DNA from: Lactonifactor longoviformis DSM 17459
Lineage (GTDB): Bacteria > Bacillota > Clostridia > Lachnospirales > Lachnospiraceae
Direction of reading: 5' to 3'
Assembly (NCBI RefSeq): GCF_900129135.1
Contig: NZ_FQVI01000001.1
Span: forward strand, 129,538-193,537
DNA: 64,000 nucleotides
The translations under genes were made by a program, and so were the position numbers. The number at the start of each line of letters is the position of its first letter. Position 1 is the stretch's first letter. This document shows, piece after piece, positions 17,401-25,116 of the stretch. The notes beneath the pieces were generated by a model. It worked only from the letters and a program-made list of their open reading frames with translations. It made no database searches and had not been told where the DNA came from.

Positions 17401-18770
17401 GCACATGCCTTTGAGAGCGACGGCCAGACCGTGCACAACATAGTTACAAAACAGGCAGTTCCTCCCAAAAAATTTGAGACAGGCTCTGCCAGAAAAACAC
17501 CCATGGCCCCCAGATTTCCCACATATGGGAGGAGAATCGTCAGAGGGATTACGATTACTGCCTTTCGCAAAAGCGAAAAGAAAATTGCCTGCTTTGCTTT
17601 TCCCAGCCCAGTAAAGACTGACTGCCCGGAAAATTGGAGAGACATAAAACAAAAGCCAAAAAAGTATACCTGCATAGCCGGGATTCCCAGAGAAAACATA
17701 GCCTCGCTCCCGTTAAAAAGGCGGATGAATCCCCCCGGAAGCAGAAGCGTAATCCCCCACATTACGGTAGTATAAACAATACAGGTGACAGACATAAACT
17801 TGATTCCTGATTTCACTCTCTGATACTTTCCCGCTCCGAAATTATAACCCAGTACGGGCTGCGCCCCCTGGGTAAAGCCCATCACAGGCACTGTCAGTAT
17901 CTCCCGCACAGAATTGATAATTGTCATAACTCCTACATAGACATCTCCGCCGTGAGCCTGGAGGGTGATATTGCACACCACCTGAACCGCACAGTTTGTA
18001 AAGGACATACAGAAGCCGGACAGACCGAGCCCCACAATCTCCTTTACCATGGTGAGGCGCAGCCGGAGATTTGGAATCCGGAGCTTTAAAAGCGTCTTCT
18101 TTCCAGTGAGGAATCTCAGCACCCAGGCTGCCGATACAAACTGTGACAGCACTGTGGCAATGGCAGCACCCTCCACCCCAAGGTGAAAGACGAAGATAAA
18201 CAAAGGATCCAAAATAATATTCAGCACCGCCCCTACCAGAACTGTCCCCATTCCAATCTCCGCAAATCCCTGGGAATTAATGAATCCATTCATCCCCAGG
18301 CTTATCATAACAAATACACTGCCCAGCAGATAGATTTTGGTATACGCATCCGCATATGGGAATGTGATGTCACTGGCCCCAAACGCATACAACACCGGTT
18401 TTTTCACGAGAAGGCATATTACTGTAAGGAGAATTCCGGTGATTACCAGAAGCGAGAACGTATTTCCAATGATCTCCTCTGCCTTCCCCTCCTCTTTATG
18501 TCCCCTGGCAATGGAGCAAAGCGGCGCTCCCCCGCTTCCATAGAGATTTGCAAAAGCTGTGACTCCTGTGATGATAGGAAATGCCACCCCCACTCCTGTA
18601 AGAGCCAGGGGGCCCGCCTGAGGAATCCTGCCTATGTACATTCGGTCAATTACATTGTAGAGCATGTTAATAAACTGCGCCAGCGTCATAGGAATGGCCA
18701 GCCTGAGTATATTGCCCGCCACACTTCCCCGGGTAAAATCATGCTCCTCTGTTTTAAATAATCCTTTCAT
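17391..18770 (-). CDS. MATE-family multidrug efflux protein
   Basis: The 459-residue membrane protein has about twelve helices in two similar halves. It shows the MatE start 'IPMTLAQFINMLYNVIDRMYIGRIP' near residues 29-53 and 'GFTQGAQPVLGYNFGAG' near residue 285, matching Na+- or H+-driven MATE (MepA/NorM type) exporters. GGAAGG lies before the ATG. It sits just upstream of, but separated by hairpins from, the marR-ABC operon. Two drug-efflux systems side by side may share control, which is an inference from the TTAG-N4-CTAA sequences. Substrate unknown. Confidence 0.92.
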   Translation of the reverse strand: MKGLFKTEEHDFTRGSVAGNILRLAIPMTLAQFINMLYNVIDRMYIGRIPQAGPLALTGVGVAFPIITGVTAFANLYGSGGAPLCSIARGHKEEGKAEEIIGNTFSLLVITGILLTVICLLVKKPVLYAFGASDITFPYADAYTKIYLLGSVFVMISLGMNGFINSQGFAEIGMGTVLVGAVLNIILDPLFIFVFHLGVEGAAIATVLSQFVSAAWVLRFLTGKKTLLKLRIPNLRLRLTMVKEIVGLGLSGFCMSFTNCAVQVVCNITLQAHGGDVYVGVMTIINSVREILTVPVMGFTQGAQPVLGYNFGAGKYQRVKSGIKFMSVTCIVYTTVMWGITLLLPGGFIRLFNGSEAMFSLGIPAMQVYFFGFCFMSLQFSGQSVFTGLGKAKQAIFFSLLRKAVIVIPLTILLPYVGNLGAMGVFLAEPVSNFLGGTACFVTMLCTVWPSLSKACAEP

Positions 18771-18802
18771 AGTTCAACCTTCCAGCAAGTATTCTATATA
18801 CT

Positions 18803-18830
18803 ATTATACTCTTTTATGGAAAATTTACAA
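18803..18830 (-). promoter_or_regulatory. promoter of the MATE gene
   Basis: TTGTAA (18825-18830), a 16-bp spacer and a perfect TATAAT (18803-18808) lie 33 bp upstream of the MATE ATG. Confidence 0.6.
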
Positions 18831-18851
18831 TTTGCTCTTATGCAGACCCAT

Positions 18852-18892
18852 AAAAAGACGTCCCTGAAACAGGATTTCTGTTTCCGGACGCC
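18852..18892 (-). terminator. terminator of the sugar-catabolism operon
   Basis: The stem GGCGTCCGGAAACAG / CTGTTTCAGGGACGTC (18857-18892) is followed by TTTTT on the minus strand. It lies 20 bp after the stop of the 2-hydroxyacid dehydrogenase. Confidence 0.85.
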
Positions 18893-18912
18893 TCTCTTTT
18901 CATTTATTTTAT

Positions 18913-19869
18913 TTATGGATTGACAACGTTTACACTTTCTCCAGCTAAAAATGCCTTCAGATTTTCCACAGCTATATCCATCAGCCGCTGTCTGCTCTCT
19001 TTGGGAGCCCAGGATATATGAGGGGTGATAATACAATTTTTCGCCTTCAGCAGGGGGTTATCCCCTTGAATCGGTTCCGCAGACACCACGTCAAGCCCTG
19101 CCGCATATACTTTGCCTGAATTCAGCGCATCTGCAAGATCCTCTTCCACAATCAGAGGCCCCCTGGAATTATTAAGAATAATCACGCCGTCCTTCATCTT
19201 AGCAATATTTTCTTTATTGATCATTCCCTCAGTTGACGGGAACAGCGGACAGTGGAGTGCAATCACATCTGATTCCTCAAAAAGCTGCTCTCTGGGCACA
19301 TATTCCGCAAGCTCTTTTCCGCTGGCATTGGGATATTCATCGTTGGCAATGACCCGCATCCCCAAGGCTTTGGCAATACGTCCGGTAGCCTGTCCGATAC
19401 GCCCGAATCCAATGATCCCCATGGTCTTGTCTGCCAGTTCAATCAGAGGGTAATCCCAGAAACACCAGTCCGGATTGCTTTCCCAACGGCCTTCATGGAC
19501 TGCATCACTGTGATGTGCCACATGATGGCAGATCTCCAGAAGCATAGCAATTGCGAACTGCCCTACGGCAGCGGTCCCGTAAGTAGGAATATTGCACACA
19601 GGGATCCCTCTCTTTCTGCAGGCATCCACATCCACTACGTTATATCCTGTAGCCAGCACTCCGATATAGCGGATATGTCCGCACTGATTTAAGGTTTCTT
19701 CTGTAATGGGAACCTTATTCAGAATTACAATCTCTGCATCCCCGATGCGGCTTACAATCTCTTCCGGAGCAGTGCGGTCATATACCGTAACCTCCCCCAG
19801 TGCTTCAAACCCTTCCCAGCTCAAGTCCCCTGGATTCTCTGTGTAACCATCTAATATAACAATTTTCAT
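18913..19869 (-). CDS. D-2-hydroxyacid dehydrogenase (NAD-dependent)
   Basis: The 318-residue protein carries the NAD-binding motif 'GIIGFGRIGQATGRIAKALGM' near residues 150-170. It has the catalytic Arg in 'ILNNSRGPLI' (about 234), the Glu in 'GLDVVSAEPI' and the His in 'IITPHISWAPKESR' (about 286). This matches glycerate/hydroxypyruvate reductase-like members of the D-2-hydroxyacid dehydrogenase family. It is the last gene of the RpiR-linked operon and is followed by a terminator. It may reduce a 2-oxoacid such as hydroxypyruvate produced by the pathway, but the substrate is inferred from context only. Confidence 0.88.
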   Translation of the reverse strand: MKIVILDGYTENPGDLSWEGFEALGEVTVYDRTAPEEIVSRIGDAEIVILNKVPITEETLNQCGHIRYIGVLATGYNVVDVDACRKRGIPVCNIPTYGTAAVGQFAIAMLLEICHHVAHHSDAVHEGRWESNPDWCFWDYPLIELADKTMGIIGFGRIGQATGRIAKALGMRVIANDEYPNASGKELAEYVPREQLFEESDVIALHCPLFPSTEGMINKENIAKMKDGVIILNNSRGPLIVEEDLADALNSGKVYAAGLDVVSAEPIQGDNPLLKAKNCIITPHISWAPKESRQRLMDIAVENLKAFLAGESVNVVNP

Positions 19870-19988
19870 ATCTTTCCCTCATTTCCCGGAGAAACAGTCA
19901 AAACTTTTTGCCGGTGCTTCCCCGCGTTAAGTTATCCAGTCTTTTCCTTAGAATCAAATATCTCCTGGCAGCGCTCCCACGGCTTCTG

Positions 19989-21524
19989 CTATATAGTAAT
20001 TCCCACTCTATATAAGTCCTTTATTTGGGGATATAGTCTCGTATAAACCGTATACTGCTTCTCATACACCTCATCATGTTTCCGGCTGCTGATTACTTCC
20101 TTGTAAACCTTTTTCTCTACCTTTTCAGAGGCTTCATAGATATTCTGAAACACGCCCGCACCCACACCCGCCAGGAGTGCTGCGCCGATGGGAGCCATAT
20201 CATTTATATCCAAAATCTTTATGTTCCTGCCGGTTATGTCTGCTTTAATCTGAGCCCACACCTCACTTTTTGCACCTCCGCCTATGGAAGAGAATTCTGT
20301 AATCTTTCTCCCGGTCACCTTCTCTGCAATTTCTGCCATTTGACGCAGGCCGTATCCACAGCCTTCCATAATAGCCCTGTTCATTTCTTTTCTGGTTGTA
20401 TGAAGAGAGATTCCGAAAAACACCCCTCTTGCAAAGGGATCCCAGATAGGGCTTCTCTCACCCATCATGTAGGGCAGGAAAACAACCCCGTCACATCCGG
20501 GATTCGCCCGGGATGCCTCCTCATTCATCATATCAAAAGCTTTTTTAGAACTTCCCGATGCCTTTTCTAGCAGATCCTGGCAAAACTCATCCCGGAACCA
20601 CTGATAGGAAGCACCAGTATGGGACATAGCACCCTGATAGATCCAGGTTCCCTCCACAACGTGACATCGGTTGATAAAGCTTCTGTCGAATTTAGGCTCG
20701 TCCACACAGATAGTGAGCACGTTGGTGGTGCCGACGGATTCACACACATCCCCGCCTTTGGTCACCCCCGCCGCCAGAGTCGCACAGGGGGTATCTGCAC
20801 CTCCAATCACCACAGGCGTTCCCGCGGGAATCCCCAGTTTTATTAACGCGGCCTCATTCAGCCCTCCCACAACATCGGTGGAACCCATGAGGGGCGGAAG
20901 CTTATCCATTGAAATTCCAATCCTGTCGCAGAGGAACCCGGACCATTTCAGGCCCCCGGTCGTCTCGAAAAGAGCCGTGTAGGAAGCGTTCGAATAATCA
21001 ATGGCGAATTTTCCGGTCATCTTAAAGGCCATCAAAGTATTCACATGGCCAAAATACTTTGTTTTCTCATAGATATCCGCAAGATTCCTTTTGATCCATA
21101 ACATGGAAGTTCCGGAAATCGCTCCGGCCATAGCTGTATTGCCTGTAATCTCAAACAGTCTGTCCTCGCCAACGGCTGCCTTTATAATCTCTGCTTCCTC
21201 TGTGCTTCTTCTGTCGGAATAAATAATGGGATCCACAAGAATCTTCCCATTTTCACCAATGGCTGCCAGACCAGGGCACAGACTGGAAATACTGATGCCT
21301 GCAATCCTGGAGGGCTCAATTTCCTTTTCTTCAAACAGAAGCCGCAGACATTTCAAATAAGACTGCCACATATCTTCCGTGTCTATCTGTGCATACTCCT
21401 GATTTGGTGTAATCATCCGGTAGGGGCTGCTGCTGATCCCCAGCACCTTTGCATTTTCATCTATAACAGCTACTTTTATGCTAGTTGTACCCACATCAAC
21501 CCCGAGCAACAATCTGCCTTCCAT
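19989..21524 (-). CDS. FGGY-family carbohydrate kinase
   Basis: The 511-residue protein begins 'LLLGVDVGTTSIKVAVIDENAKVLG', the phosphate-binding loop of the FGGY fold. It carries 'GGADTPCATLAAGVTKGG' mid-way and the C-terminal ATP-binding 'FSSIGGGAKSEVWAQIKADITG' near residue 425. Length matches xylulokinase, gluconokinase or related kinases. It phosphorylates a sugar, polyol or sugar acid in the cytoplasm. Between the aldolase and the 2-hydroxyacid dehydrogenase it would make the phosphorylated substrate that the aldolase cuts. The exact sugar is unknown. A hairpin (CTAAC..GTTAG type, about 21567-21596) lies in the gap upstream. Confidence 0.88.
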   Translation of the reverse strand: MEGRLLLGVDVGTTSIKVAVIDENAKVLGISSSPYRMITPNQEYAQIDTEDMWQSYLKCLRLLFEEKEIEPSRIAGISISSLCPGLAAIGENGKILVDPIIYSDRRSTEEAEIIKAAVGEDRLFEITGNTAMAGAISGTSMLWIKRNLADIYEKTKYFGHVNTLMAFKMTGKFAIDYSNASYTALFETTGGLKWSGFLCDRIGISMDKLPPLMGSTDVVGGLNEAALIKLGIPAGTPVVIGGADTPCATLAAGVTKGGDVCESVGTTNVLTICVDEPKFDRSFINRCHVVEGTWIYQGAMSHTGASYQWFRDEFCQDLLEKASGSSKKAFDMMNEEASRANPGCDGVVFLPYMMGERSPIWDPFARGVFFGISLHTTRKEMNRAIMEGCGYGLRQMAEIAEKVTGRKITEFSSIGGGAKSEVWAQIKADITGRNIKILDINDMAPIGAALLAGVGAGVFQNIYEASEKVEKKVYKEVISSRKHDEVYEKQYTVYTRLYPQIKDLYRVGITI

Positions 21525-21602
21525 ATATACACCTGCCTATGCTTTCTATCTTACTTTATGGTTTATTCTAACTTACCGCAGCCGTGGTACTGTTAGATTT
21601 TC

Positions 21603-22439
21603 TTAGAACTGATCGTAGTTTTTGTCATTTTCCAACTGAGCCAGCAGTTCTTTTGCTTCTTTTACACTGTATCCTTCATGAATAATGTATCTCAGCGCAA
21701 TCACAAGGGCTGTGATATCCGGATAATCCCATACGAATCTTCCCATGGTAACTCCACCTACCCCGCAGTCCATCGCTTCTCTTGTCATATTCAGGTAGTC
21801 ATCTAAGGTCTTACAAGCATCTCCGCCTTGAATCACGACTCTTGCCGGACAGCAGTCAACTACTTTTGCCATAGTATCGGGATCTCCCGTGTAAGTTGTT
21901 TTAATAATATCAATTCCTAATTCCGCAGCGCTTCTGCAGCAGTATGCAATATTTTCCCAGGCAGTCTGCTGATCTTTGGGAACAGATTCCCCTTTAGGAT
22001 AAACATGTCCGATTAAAGGCATTCCTTTTCTCATACATTCTTCAGAAAATCTTCCAATCTCTTCAAACTGAACATCCTGGAAGTCCCCCAGTGTCATAGC
22101 CCCGATGGAGACAGCATCCGCACCCATGCGGATAGCCTCATCTACAGTGCCGAACGCAATATCTTTTGTTGGATGCACAGGTGAATAGCTGGAGCATTTT
22201 AATAAGATAGAAGTCTCCCCCGCATGTTCCCACATGCAGTGTTCCGCGATCCCCTTTGTCATGGTCATAGCATTCGGTCTGCCGGCAACAATTTTATTGA
22301 TGGTATCCTGAATGGGCTGCAGGCCTTTCATGGGAGCAATACCTCTGGAAATTGCATGGTCTACGGTGATAGCCATCATCTTATTGCTCTTTGGGTTCAC
22401 AAGTCTGCTCATTCTTACTGCTTTTCCTAACATTGCCAT
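21603..22439 (-). CDS. class I (DhnA/LacD/LsrF-type) aldolase
   Basis: The 278-residue TIM-barrel protein has 'ITVDHAISRG' near residue 25 and the Schiff-base lysine region 'GIDIIKTTYTGDP' near 175. 'VVIQGGDACKTLDDYLNM' and 'GVGGVTMGRFVW' follow and form the phosphate site. These are marks of the DhnA-type class I aldolases, which include fructose-bisphosphate aldolase, LsrF thiolase and 2-amino-3,7-dideoxy-heptulosonate synthase. In this operon, after a dehydrogenase and before a kinase, it most likely cleaves a phosphorylated ketose or sugar acid. It starts 57 bp after the alcohol dehydrogenase stop. Confidence 0.82.
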   Translation of the reverse strand: MAMLGKAVRMSRLVNPKSNKMMAITVDHAISRGIAPMKGLQPIQDTINKIVAGRPNAMTMTKGIAEHCMWEHAGETSILLKCSSYSPVHPTKDIAFGTVDEAIRMGADAVSIGAMTLGDFQDVQFEEIGRFSEECMRKGMPLIGHVYPKGESVPKDQQTAWENIAYCCRSAAELGIDIIKTTYTGDPDTMAKVVDCCPARVVIQGGDACKTLDDYLNMTREAMDCGVGGVTMGRFVWDYPDITALVIALRYIIHEGYSVKEAKELLAQLENDKNYDQF

Positions 22440-22496
22440 AATAATTATTCTCCTTTTTATGTAAACTAAATTTTATACATACCGCTGTAATTCTGT

Positions 22497-23534
22497 CTAC
22501 GGTTCTATGAGTACCTTTAATCCAGAACCGCTTTTGCATACTTCGTATGCATCCTGGAAATCATCTATTTTGAAAGTATGTGTCACAATTTCTTTCAAAT
22601 TAACTTTCTTGTTTTTCACCATATCAGCTGCTTCAAAATAATCTTCTCTCTTGTATGCCGTACTGCCGTTTACATTAATTTCATTGTAATGGATGGTATT
22701 TACCTCAATGGTAGATTCCCCGGTTCCGGCAAATCCGGCAAATAAGTTTACGGTTCCGCCCTTGCGGCAGAGCTTTAAGGTGGAATTGATGATTGCCGGG
22801 ACACCGATGGCCATCACGATTACATCCATTCCCAGACTGTCCGTTTCTCTCATTACTATGTCAGCCAGGTTTTCTTTTGTGGGGTCAATCACCAGATCAG
22901 CTCCCAGCTTCTCCGCCTTTTCTCTTCTGGAAGCTATCGGTTCACTTACAATTACTTTCTTAGCTCCTACAATTTTGGACAGCTGCAGATGCATCAGTCC
23001 GATGGGACCTGCCCCCACAATTAATACGGAATCGTTAAATCCTGTTCCTGCATTTTTCAAGCCTCTGATACAGCAGGAAAGGGGTTCTATCAATGCACCC
23101 TCTTCAAAGGAAACATCTTCAGGAAGCTTCACCACATTGCCGCTCTCAATTGCAATGCCAGGAATTAGTACATATTCCGCAAAGCCTCCGTCGAACTCAT
23201 ATCCGATTGCTTTTCTGTTCATACAGGCATTTTCTCTTCCGGTCAGACAGCTGTGACAGGAATGACAGGGGATTACATTTGCAATAGATACCTTTTCTCC
23301 TACTTCAAAGCCTTTCACATTCTTGCCAACCTCACAAATCAGACCGCACATTTCATGACCGATGATGGAAGGATAACGCACCCCTTTTGTCTTAGTACCT
23401 GCCAGTATGCGCATATCCGTTCCGCAGATAGCTGCTTTTTTCATCTGCAGAAGGATATCATTGTCACCAATCTCCGGCCTTTCCACTTCCGCAGCTTTAA
23501 AATCATTCGGGCCGTTTAGGACAACTGCTCTCAT
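22497..23534 (-). CDS. zinc-dependent alcohol (polyol) dehydrogenase, MDR family
   Basis: The ATG at 23534 is preferred because GGAG lies nine bases upstream; a GTG three codons earlier overlaps that site. The 345-residue protein has the catalytic zinc ligands in 'AICGTD' and 'GHEMCG'. The structural zinc loop is 'CHSCHSCLTGRENAC', and the NAD-binding motif is 'VLIVGAGPIGLMHLQL'. It resembles sorbitol, threonine and related medium-chain dehydrogenases that oxidise a secondary alcohol to a ketone. It is the first gene of the four-gene operon, and its promoter carries an RpiR-type operator over the -35 box. Confidence 0.9.
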   Translation of the reverse strand: MRAVVLNGPNDFKAAEVERPEIGDNDILLQMKKAAICGTDMRILAGTKTKGVRYPSIIGHEMCGLICEVGKNVKGFEVGEKVSIANVIPCHSCHSCLTGRENACMNRKAIGYEFDGGFAEYVLIPGIAIESGNVVKLPEDVSFEEGALIEPLSCCIRGLKNAGTGFNDSVLIVGAGPIGLMHLQLSKIVGAKKVIVSEPIASRREKAEKLGADLVIDPTKENLADIVMRETDSLGMDVIVMAIGVPAIINSTLKLCRKGGTVNLFAGFAGTGESTIEVNTIHYNEINVNGSTAYKREDYFEAADMVKNKKVNLKEIVTHTFKIDDFQDAYEVCKSGSGLKVLIEP

Positions 23535-23593
23535 TTTAACCACTCCTTTATCTTCCTTATTCTGTTCTTATTTTCCTAGGTTCCTATGAATGA

Positions 23594-23622
23594 ATCATAG
23601 CACTTCTGAAAACTTTTTTCAA
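23594..23622 (-). promoter_or_regulatory. operon promoter with RpiR-type operator
   Basis: TTGAAA (23617-23622), a 17-bp spacer and TATGAT (23594-23599) form a promoter. The perfect palindrome TGAAAA-N3-TTTTCA (23607-23621) covers the -35 box. The same palindrome in the same position is found before the rpiR gene. Confidence 0.75.
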
Positions 23623-23866
23623 TAGTATTTTTTATTTTTGTAATATTTTTTCAAATACCATTTGATTTTTTGTGTAATTTCACAGTTTAGGAATAATTAT
23701 GGGGGTTTTTTAGGTTTTTATGTATATGCTTGAAACTTTTTTACAATATATTTGAATTTATTTTTTCTTATCTATTATTATTTTTGTAGTTTTTTTTCAC
23801 ATTTCTTACCTTTAAGAATTTCCGGGACTCCTTCCCAGAAGCCTCGAAACACAGCTTTCAGATACG

Positions 23867-23944
23867 CAGGAAATAAAAGTAAGAACAGCAGGCAGCAGCA
23901 CTCCAATGGCTGCAGATACCTGCTGTTCTTACTTCTGTTTCCTG
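23867..23944. repeat. long inverted repeat (26-bp arms)
   Basis: Arms 23867-23892 and 23919-23944 pair over 26 positions with about three mismatches (core GTAAGAACAGCAGG / CCTGCTGTTCTTAC). A GCAGC/GCTGC inner stem lies in the 26-base loop. It sits 42 bp after the rpiR stop. There is no T-run directly after it on the minus strand, so it is an atypical terminator or a structured insert. Confidence 0.7.
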
Positions 23945-23985
23945 TATGTCCGGAATTTGTACCATGCAATGAACGACCTACTGAA

Positions 23986-24834
23986 CTAAAATTTATTCTG
24001 AGAAGTCGCCTCCCTAGTCTCCTGTATAGCTGCATAAGACTTGTCATAGTCAGAAAATGCAATAATTGCCACTATCACATCAATCATAGCCAGCTGCGCT
24101 ATCCTTGTGCTCACAGATTCGGACTTAAACATGGTCTCTTCTGCAGCAGTATACAAAACCACATCTGCGGTCTTGGATAGGGGTGTCTTCCCCTGACTGA
24201 CTAAAGCAATAGTACCTGCCCCCTTGCTTTCGGCATTTTTCATGCAGTTCAGGACATTATAATTACTGCCCGAGTGGGATATGCAGAAGGCAACATCCCC
24301 CTTTTCTAGCAAAGAAGAAGCCATCAGCTGCATATCAATGTCTTCATAGACATAAGTACGGATTCCTATTTTCATAAATTTATGCTGTGCGTCCTTGCCA
24401 ACAAGCAGACTTCCGCCGCTGCCGAAAAAGACAATCTTATCTGCCTGGCGAATCATATCTGCAACCTTTTCCAGAGTTCCTCTCTCCAAACCGGCAAGTG
24501 TACGGTTCAGTACTGTAATCTCTGAACTGAAGATTTTTTTGCAGATTGTCTCCACGTCATCAAACTGTTCAATACTGGGATTAAAATGTTTTTCCCTGGG
24601 GAGCACATCCTTCGCAGCATTTATCTTAAAATCCTGATATCCCTTGTAGCCGATGCTTTTGCAAAAGCGAACGACAGAAGCATCGCTGACGCCTGCGCTT
24701 TCTGCCAGCTCAGTAATATTATAAGTTAAAACTTTATCGTAATGGTTCAGAACATATTCTGCTATTTTTTTTTCAGTGTTAGTCAACAGCTTTTCTTTTC
24801 CCCGAATCTTTTCAATACAACTAATTTCTACCAT
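23986..24834 (-). CDS. RpiR-family transcriptional regulator (HTH + SIS domain)
   Basis: The 282-residue protein has an N-terminal HTH ('LTNTEKKIAEYVLNHYDKVL' followed by 'ITELAESAGVSDASVVRFCKSIGYKGYQDFK', residues 17-70). A SIS sugar-phosphate-binding domain covers about residues 125-255 ('KIVFFGSGGSLLVGKDAQHKF', 'DVAFCISHSGSNYNVL'). RpiR proteins sense phosphosugars and switch sugar catabolic genes. The downstream operon of dehydrogenase, aldolase, kinase and hydroxyacid dehydrogenase is the natural target. The identical palindromes at both promoters also suggest autoregulation. AAGGAGG precedes the ATG. Confidence 0.93.
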   Translation of the reverse strand: MVEISCIEKIRGKEKLLTNTEKKIAEYVLNHYDKVLTYNITELAESAGVSDASVVRFCKSIGYKGYQDFKINAAKDVLPREKHFNPSIEQFDDVETICKKIFSSEITVLNRTLAGLERGTLEKVADMIRQADKIVFFGSGGSLLVGKDAQHKFMKIGIRTYVYEDIDMQLMASSLLEKGDVAFCISHSGSNYNVLNCMKNAESKGAGTIALVSQGKTPLSKTADVVLYTAAEETMFKSESVSTRIAQLAMIDVIVAIIAFSDYDKSYAAIQETREATSQNKF

Positions 24835-24879
24835 AGCCCAGCCTCCTTAATCTTACACGTTTTCACGCTTTATAAGGAC

Positions 24880-24908
24880 AGCATATCATACTTGAAAATA
24901 TTTTTCAA
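24880..24908 (-). promoter_or_regulatory. rpiR promoter with RpiR-type operator
   Basis: TTGAAA (24903-24908), a 17-bp spacer and TATGCT (24880-24885) form the promoter. The perfect palindrome TGAAAA-N3-TTTTCA (24893-24907) overlaps the -35 exactly as at the operon promoter. Confidence 0.7.
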
Positions 24909-24954
24909 TATCTCTCTCATATTTGTATGATAAAATAATATTTTTTTCATCCCA

Positions 24955-25116
24955 TTAAAATTGGCTGTATATAAATTCCGGCGCTGTAGACAAGTCTGCA
25001 TAGAGGAGGTAAGCGTAAAGTATCAGCATACACATCAAAAAAAACAGAACCTCTGCCGCAAACCTTAACGTTCTGCTATTTTTCAGTTTGTTTTGCAAAG
25101 TTATAAATGCTTTCAC
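24955..25116 (-). CDS. dltX: DltX-like small membrane protein
   Basis: This small frame was read directly from the sequence. It ends at 24955 and overlaps the 3' end of dltD. GTG at 25116 gives 53 residues and TTG at 25098 gives 47; neither has a strong ribosome site, so coupling to dltD translation is likely. The peptide has a basic start ('NKLKNSRTLRF'), one membrane helix ('VLFFLMCMLILYAYLLYA') and ends 'EFIYSQF'. The C-terminal 'FIYNEF'-like end after a single helix is the hallmark of DltX, which acts with DltB/DltD in transferring D-alanine to lipoteichoic acid. DltX usually precedes dltA; here it follows dltD. The start codon is uncertain. Confidence 0.65.
   Translation of the reverse strand: MKAFITLQNKLKNSRTLRFAAEVLFFLMCMLILYAYLLYADLSTAPEFIYSQF

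Larger units (their letters stand above)
23535..23985. other. 451-bp gap between rpiR and the sugar operon
   Basis: Very AT-rich, with no credible coding frame. It holds the operon promoter and operator (23594-23622) and a long hairpin (23867-23944), plus T-rich stretches and half-operator-like sequences such as TTGAAACTTTTTTACAA near 23729-23745. Confidence 0.7.
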
